Shown here piece by piece: positions 58,637-64,000 of a stretch of 64,000 nucleotides of DNA. The DNA is taken from assembly GCA_036346225.1 (NCBI GenBank), contig JARFIW010000899.1, positions 1,488,001 to 1,552,000 of the forward strand. The letters are read 5' to 3'. Position numbers and translations under genes: made by a program. Position 1 is the stretch's first letter; each line of letters opens with the position of its first letter. The notes beneath the pieces are model-generated. The model saw nothing but the letters and a program-made list of their open reading frames with translations, was not told the DNA's origin and ran no database searches. The DNA comes from Platerodrilus igneus. Taxonomy: Eukaryota; Arthropoda; Insecta; Coleoptera; Lycidae.

Positions 58637-59723
58637 AAAATTATTTTAAATTAAATAGTACAGTGTTGACCTCATAATTTGATACGCGAATAAGTGGCGA
58701 GTCTAAATTTTAATTTGAGGTGCAACATTTATCTTAAACAAGCTCGGGAAGTGACGTGAAGTAACGTAAATTTAAATTAAATTAAACGAAAGTACACAAG
58801 TATGAAAGAAGTGTAATTAATTTGGATTTGGAATTGGATGCACCGTGACGGCAGCGCAAGCAGCACAACTCAAATGGGGTTCTTCTACAAATAGCTAGAG
58901 GCGAACAGCAGAGCAGAGCGAAACAACTTTACCGCATCGTCAACGGAGTGGAGGTCTTCAAGAAATTCCAGGTAACGCTTTAAAATTGTAGTTGTTATAA
59001 ACTATGAAACAATGAAAATTGTGTGACGTGCGAGAGTAAGTTTTGAAGGTATTGTGCATTATTTTGCGTATTGAAAATAATACGTATGACTAACTTTATT
59101 AGGGTATTTAAATAGAAATCTAAAGGTGTATATAAGGCTTATTAACGTTCCATCAGGAATTTAAAATTTTTATTGTGACGAGTACATGGGTTTGTTTTTT
59201 TTGTTTGTTGTAAGAGTATGCGAAGTACAAAAGCATACATTATTCATAATTAACTGGGTTATCATGAGCTCACCATACTCCAGAGTATACAAATTCAAAA
59301 TAAATTATAAATAAATACTCCGGGTATATTCAATGTGTTTGATATGTTAAATTAAAATCCAGGACAGTACAAAAATAGGATTTATTGAGGTGTAACTTGA
59401 TTACTGAAATGTGGATAATCTTGAATTTTATTTGTAAATAGTGGTAAATAAATATTGTATGATTGTTGTATTATTTTGTGGTTTTATTGAGAGTGTGCGT
59501 GAACGATACAGAGTATAATAGTGAATCTAGGTATCCAAGAGGAGACCCAACTGAGCTAGCCTGGGCACTGAAGAAGAATTAAGGTGATGAAGAGAGGAAT
59601 CTGGGTAAGAGATTATTTTTATTAAATTTTTCTATTGTGTGAAATTTATTTTCGATTTTGGAAAATAAATAAAATCCTCGAATGTTTTTCTTACTCTGTC
59701 GATTATTCATAAGGGTTACACGG

Positions 59724-59725
<2 letters not shown>
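58637..59725 (+). repeat. 3' LTR, 5'-truncated
   Basis: Matches 54513-55628 with scattered substitutions and one internal deletion of about 40 bp (near 59310). It lacks the U3 promoter part. It ends TTACACGGCA before the TA microsatellite. Confidence 0.8.

Positions 59726-59761
<36 letters not shown>
59726..59761. repeat. TA microsatellite (right flank of LTR element)
   Basis: Continuation of the microsatellite at 53553, showing the target was a (TA)n tract. Confidence 0.85.
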
Positions 59762-59764
<3 letters not shown>

Positions 59765-60910
59765 GGTGTTATTACAATCTAACGATAAGCCACCAGATTT
59801 TTAAGCAGACTTCACTACACAACAGAAGCAGAATTTCCTATTCCTATTAAATAAAAAAAACATTTCCTTGACTATCTCAGTGAGTTGAACACAAGCACCC
59901 ACCAACTGAAATAAATCAGTATACGAAATTTTACATATAGTTAAAACCAATAATCGTATAAAAATTGAAAACTATAATAGCATCAGGCACATAAAATGCA
60001 GTAAAATAACCAAATTATCAACTTACACTTAACTTACATTAAGTTCCCATGGTCAAAGCATTCTCACCTCCATGATTTCTTCTTTAAAATATACCTTTTA
60101 TTAATGATATGTGCAAATTGCCCTTCGTTATAAATAATTACATAAATGAATTTTGCATTAATTACTTCTTAAAGCTACTCAATCTCACAAAAATATTAAA
60201 TATACAATGCTTACCTCAAAAATCCTGTATAGAACAACGCAAATGCTTAAAATCAGTTTGACCTTCAAGTTCAGGTGCCTTGATTATCTCCAGATACACG
60301 AATACCCAATGTTTACGAGGATTGGACAGAAACCCCAGTCTCAAAGGTTAATGCCCGAGTGAAATTGCTCAAAACCCAAACCAGGTTCAGGTCAAAAACC
60401 AATTAACAACAAACCCAATTTTAGCACTACCAAACCAAATAGGCTAAAACCAAAATAATCAGGGAAATAAAGATTTAAGAATTGGAACTAATATTGCACT
60501 TTAATACTTGAAGTCTATCACGTGGAGTAATATTTGCAGAAATACTAGAAGTACTACTTGAAGCCCTGAAGTACCCCATTGTTTTAACTAATTTAGAATA
60601 TACTAATTTACTTACGAATTTAGTATCCGTCAACGTTCAGCGCCAAAAAATAGAATTTATTATTTAAAAGTAAGAAAAAAGTTTAGCTTATTTTAAGAAA
60701 TTTTCTCACGTGCATTCTCTAATCAATTTTCAACAATCTGAAAATTTGCACAATGATTAAATTGAGGGTAATATCACAGTTATTTAATCCGGCAATGGAC
60801 GTAAAGTCTGTAACTTATAATTAAGTATAATCGGTGTCGTTTAATTTCAGAGTGACTTAAAACAAAACTAGAGTTACAATATCAGTTATAATCATTCTTT
60901 ATTATTTCAG
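59762..60910. other. End of SDR intron 3, nothing recognised
   Basis: AT-rich with no supported gene or repeat. A pyrimidine tract leads into the exon 4 acceptor. Confidence 0.4.
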
Positions 60911-61248
60911 AATGGCGTTGTTCAAAGCACTCTGCTTGCATTAAAATACATGAGAAAAGATTGTGGCGGAAATGGTGGAACAATAGTTAACGTGTCATCA
61001 ATTCTTGGTGTATTGCCAGTAGATGGATCTCCAATTTATGTAGCCACAAAGCACTTCATTACAGCCTTTAGTCGCTCCCTCGGCACACAGTATCATCTTG
61101 ATCATACCGGTGTTAGAATACTAATATTATGTCCTAGTGGTACCGACACTGCTTTACTTGCGGGAGCAGAAATGTGCGCGCTTAGTGAGTTAGCTCCAGA
61201 CATTACAGAGCGCTTTGGAATTCAAATTCAAGCAGTTGAAATTCAATC
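60911..61248 (+). CDS. SDR (15-PGDH-like), exon 4 with catalytic residues
   Basis: Residues 112-223 plus two bases of codon 224. The acceptor is TTATTTCAG and the donor TCGTAAGA (phase 2). It opens with the catalytic Asn112 (NGVVQ), then GGTIVNVSS with catalytic Ser141, and YVATK giving Tyr154 and Lys158, so the full SDR tetrad is present and correctly spaced. The segment LCPSGTDT (about residues 184-191) matches the PG-motif region after the active site, with Ser in place of the more usual Gly. Without splicing the frame closes at a TAA shortly after the donor, which supports the intron. Confidence 0.92.
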
Positions 61249-61297
61249 GTAAGATACTAAAGGTGTAATTAATCATAAAATTATTATTCATTTTCAG

Positions 61298-61430
61298 AGC
61301 CGATCATGTGGCGAAAGGATTAATTACAATTTTGAAAAAAGCCGAAAATGGAAGCTGTTGGATGAGTCAGCATGATGAACCAATTTATGAAATAGAAATT
61401 CCATTTGTGCAATTAAAGAACAAATATTAG
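61298..61430 (+). CDS. SDR (15-PGDH-like), exon 5, C-terminus
   Basis: After a second 49-bp intron (61249-61297, ending TTTTCAG) this exon finishes codon 224 and adds 43 residues before TAG at 61428. It contains ADHVAKGLITIL, the family's C-terminal helix, and then ENGSCWM and EPIYEIEIP, the typical end of insect 15-PGDH-like proteins. The reading frame joins exactly with exon 4. Candidate polyA signals AATAAA lie at 61435 and 61532. Confidence 0.88.
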
Positions 61431-61434
61431 AAGA

Positions 61435-61537
61435 AATAAATGGCATTGCACATTTATTTATACTGTACTGAAAAATTATTAAGAACCCTTAGATAGAATT
61501 GAAAATTAGACTTTTAGAGAAAAGCATTGCAAATAAA
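61435..61537 (+). promoter_or_regulatory. PolyA signals of the SDR gene
   Basis: AATAAA occurs 5 bp after the stop codon (61435-61440) and again at 61532-61537. The second position would give a more usual 3' UTR of about 120 nt. Confidence 0.45.
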
Positions 61538-61540
61538 GAC

Positions 61541-64000
61541 AATCAGTAATTGAGGCTAGCAATAAAAAGTCATAGGGCTCTAAGTGCAACAATCAGAACA
61601 CAAAACACTATTTTGTTTAATTCAAAATGAAACACTTCGTCTAAAAGTTTGTTTTTTTATTCACTAAAAGTGACCTTATATTCGTAGCTATATGCGCCCA
61701 AATATTGGAGCCAATAAAAAGTTCTTTATAAAAAATGATATGATGTGAGTTATTGTCTGAAGATACACATATTACCTTTCCAGCTCAAATTGAATGAAAT
61801 AACGAAATTACAATATCACAACTATAATAACGTTAAAAACTCGTAAACAAGACTAAAAATAGTAATAATTGTTACTTTCACAAACATCTTTCTTCAACAC
61901 ACATTATTGAAAAGAATTACTTACACATAAGCAATAAAACTATAAATGAAGAGTAGATGGTGAGTCAAAAAGCGTAACTTCTAGTGATTAATAAGAAGTA
62001 TACTTTTCTCATGTAAGTGACACTATGTAAAGATTATTAAAAATAGGAAGGATAATTGCAATAATCTCTCTTACTTCCGAAAAGAGCGTACCTGATCAGA
62101 ATCCCTTTAATGAACCTCTGGTAATGGTGGTATTTAATCGGAATTCGAGTTCAAAACAATCTTACAATATCCATTTACAAAAATATTTCTATATGCCAAA
62201 CCTTTATGCAACTTAACTTACTTAAATAAATTTTAGTACGCAAATGTCTTTCAAAAATTCAAACAAACATATACTTGCATTTTCAAAATAAGCTCTTCAA
62301 ACAAAATCGTTGACTGCATCAAAAAATCCATTTTCCCTTCCTTGACGAGTCACTGACAACTGCCATCATCGTAAGAAAATTTACTTATAAATAAATTTTA
62401 TTCTGCATTCCATTTGTGTTTAATAATATTTCAATATTTACTTTTGTACGTTGAGCGTTATATTTCGTTATATTTAAAAACACATCATTTTGGTATAAAA
62501 TATCAATGTGACCTTGCACGCAATTTTACTTGCATTAAAGTTCGTAGCTACCAGCAAAAAGAATCGTCGACAAGTGCTTTATAAGTAGGCCTACTATTAG
62601 TGAATGACTGATTATTTGTGAATCCCTGTTTGCATTCATTCACGGTTTTATTTAATAAATTCCTCAATACGTTATAAACTCTAGAAAACTTCCATAAGTT
62701 TCCAGTTGGTCTGACTCATTGAGCATAATGTAATTTCTTCGAAATTTCGTTTATAGCTGTTATTTTTATTTATGAGGTCGTAAAAATAGTTTCTTAATTG
62801 GAAAATGAATGACAAAGGTTATCGGTAGTTGCTTGTTATCTAATTTGTAAGGTCATTAAACGTCTTACTGCATTTTGCGGCTACAGTAATTGGAATGTTT
62901 ATTCATTTTGTTATAGTAAAAGATAATTATCTGTCATTTGTTTATTTCTACAAATGTGAGTTCGTAGTTCATTCTCGCATTAGAAGAATCTGCAATATTG
63001 TAATATTTTATTTTAAATCTAAATTTAACGTTTTGCATCAAAAATACTTAATGAAAAGAAATGACATGCGAGAACTTTCAATAATGTTTCCAGAAGAAAA
63101 CTCTAATGTTTAAATTGTGAACAGCGTGTTTAAATGGGTTTTTTATTGCTCCTTTTCAGTAAAAAACGTACTTATTTAGAACGTGTTTTAAAACTGAATT
63201 TCATTACAAGGAATGATTTGTATCTTCGCGTATTTCACTTGAACTAAAAATAAATTATGCTAAGCCTATCGTACTACTAGACTATTATGCAGGGTATTTC
63301 TTTAGAAAAATTAAGTATTTGGAAATTTTAATTTTTCCTGATTTTGGGTTGTTCTATATCTAGAATATGATGCTCAATGACCTCTATATGACATCCTTAT
63401 CACATTTTTTCCCAAATTCAAATATAAAATTTGAAATGAATCTCGCTAAGTTTACGTCGAGCGCTATATTTTTGCATTAATAAATTTTTTTCTATTTTAT
63501 TTATAAACCTGCTATTTACAACTATTTACATTAGACTTATAATACACACATTTCTCTCCAATAACTTTATTATTTCCTAAACTCTCAAATTAAAATTAAC
63601 TTCCCCAACTCGTCTCTTCATCATCTGACTTCTCTCATCATCGTCCTTTATTTCTTATTATCTTATATTTACATGGTCCTTCAAGTTAAGTCTCAATAAA
63701 AATTCCTACGACATACATAAAATACACAAAATATTTTACGAAACTTTCCCATAGAATATTGCTATCTCAGCAAAATGTTGCATAAAAATTTGATGAAGTT
63801 GTTCCAGAAAGTACATATCGCTACTACTAAAGTTATTGTGACCATAGATAAATCAAAAGAAAGGGAATTCCTTCACTCGGTTAATATACCCATCTACAGA
63901 AAATTCTTTATATCTTCTCTCCAAACATGAATTCTTTAAAATCAATTTTGTAAAACCTGCTTATTAACAAATCTCGCTAAAATACTATCGACCGAAGCCA
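61541..64000. other. Downstream DNA, nothing recognised
   Basis: AT-rich sequence after the SDR gene. The open frame 62895-63113 has no recognisable content, and no splice-supported exon was found. Confidence 0.4.

Larger units (their letters stand above)
53593..59725 (+). mobile_element. LTR retrotransposon with gag and protease, lacking RT and IN
   Basis: 6.1-kb plus-strand element inserted in a TA microsatellite. The 5' LTR (53593-55628) starts TGTAGTGG and ends CACGGCA. It is followed by a primer binding site, gag in three frames, an aspartic protease frame, a purine-rich repeat (58290-58620) and a 3' LTR that lacks its first ~0.92 kb. Reverse transcriptase, RNase H and integrase are absent. 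A single deletion from inside pol to the U3 of the 3' LTR would explain both losses. It is of Ty3/gypsy type by its gag and protease; the family is unnamed. Confidence 0.75.

Overview
The window looks like AT-rich genomic DNA from an insect (order not resolved). The evidence is one spliced host gene with canonical GT-AG introns, arthropod-style core promoter signals, and a transposon load typical of insects: LTR retrotransposons, a PHD-finger LINE, hAT and PIF/Harbinger remnants, and a Penelope-like fold-back insertion.

Host gene. A five-exon plus-strand gene spans about 13.48-61.54 kb and encodes a 267-residue short-chain dehydrogenase/reductase (SDR) of the 15-hydroxyprostaglandin dehydrogenase-like insect type. 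The coenzyme glycine motif, NNAG and the N/S/Y/K catalytic set are all present, and all splice phases match. Two small introns are 49 bp each. The other two are huge, 15.5 kb and 31.5 kb, and hold most of the repeats described here.

Layout. 0-13.1 kb: upstream DNA with a possible two-exon 3' gene end on the minus strand (2034-2415), a 39-bp minisatellite (3.6 kb), an LTR-like fragment (5.5 kb), and a long repeat called family X here (7.67-13.11 kb), with a second copy of its 3' module at 2.73-3.60 kb. 13.6-29.2 kb (exon 1 and intron 1): CA-rich repeat fields (14.4, 18-19 and 20.9-22.4 kb), another family X piece (22.5-24.1 kb), a ~147-bp satellite with an inverted end (24.2-26.0 kb), a cuticular-protein-like exon on the opposite strand (27.3-27.5 kb), and an LTR with TATA box and polyA signal (28.17-28.86 kb). 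29.2-29.5 kb: exons 2 and 3. 29.6-41.2 kb: a minus-strand LTR retrotransposon with gag but no recognisable pol. Its 5' LTR is split by a 4-kb LINE and its 3' LTR by a 295-bp fold-back insertion with a hammerhead-like motif. 41.7-50.9 kb: two head-to-tail copies of an intron-bearing transposase unit. The second copy is interrupted by a 3-kb insertion that carries a Harbinger derivative, and is then cut off by a hAT element (50.9-52.5 kb). 53.6-59.7 kb: a second LTR retrotransposon (plus strand) with gag and protease, lacking reverse transcriptase and integrase and with a truncated 3' LTR. 60.9-61.4 kb: exons 4 and 5. 61.5-64 kb: nothing recognised.

How it fits together. The only gene that looks intact is the SDR. 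The transposon genes are broken by stops and frameshifts. The least understood structure is the 5' cassette shared by family X and the transposase units. It carries a GC-rich block ending in a splice donor and is joined to different downstream sequences in different copies.
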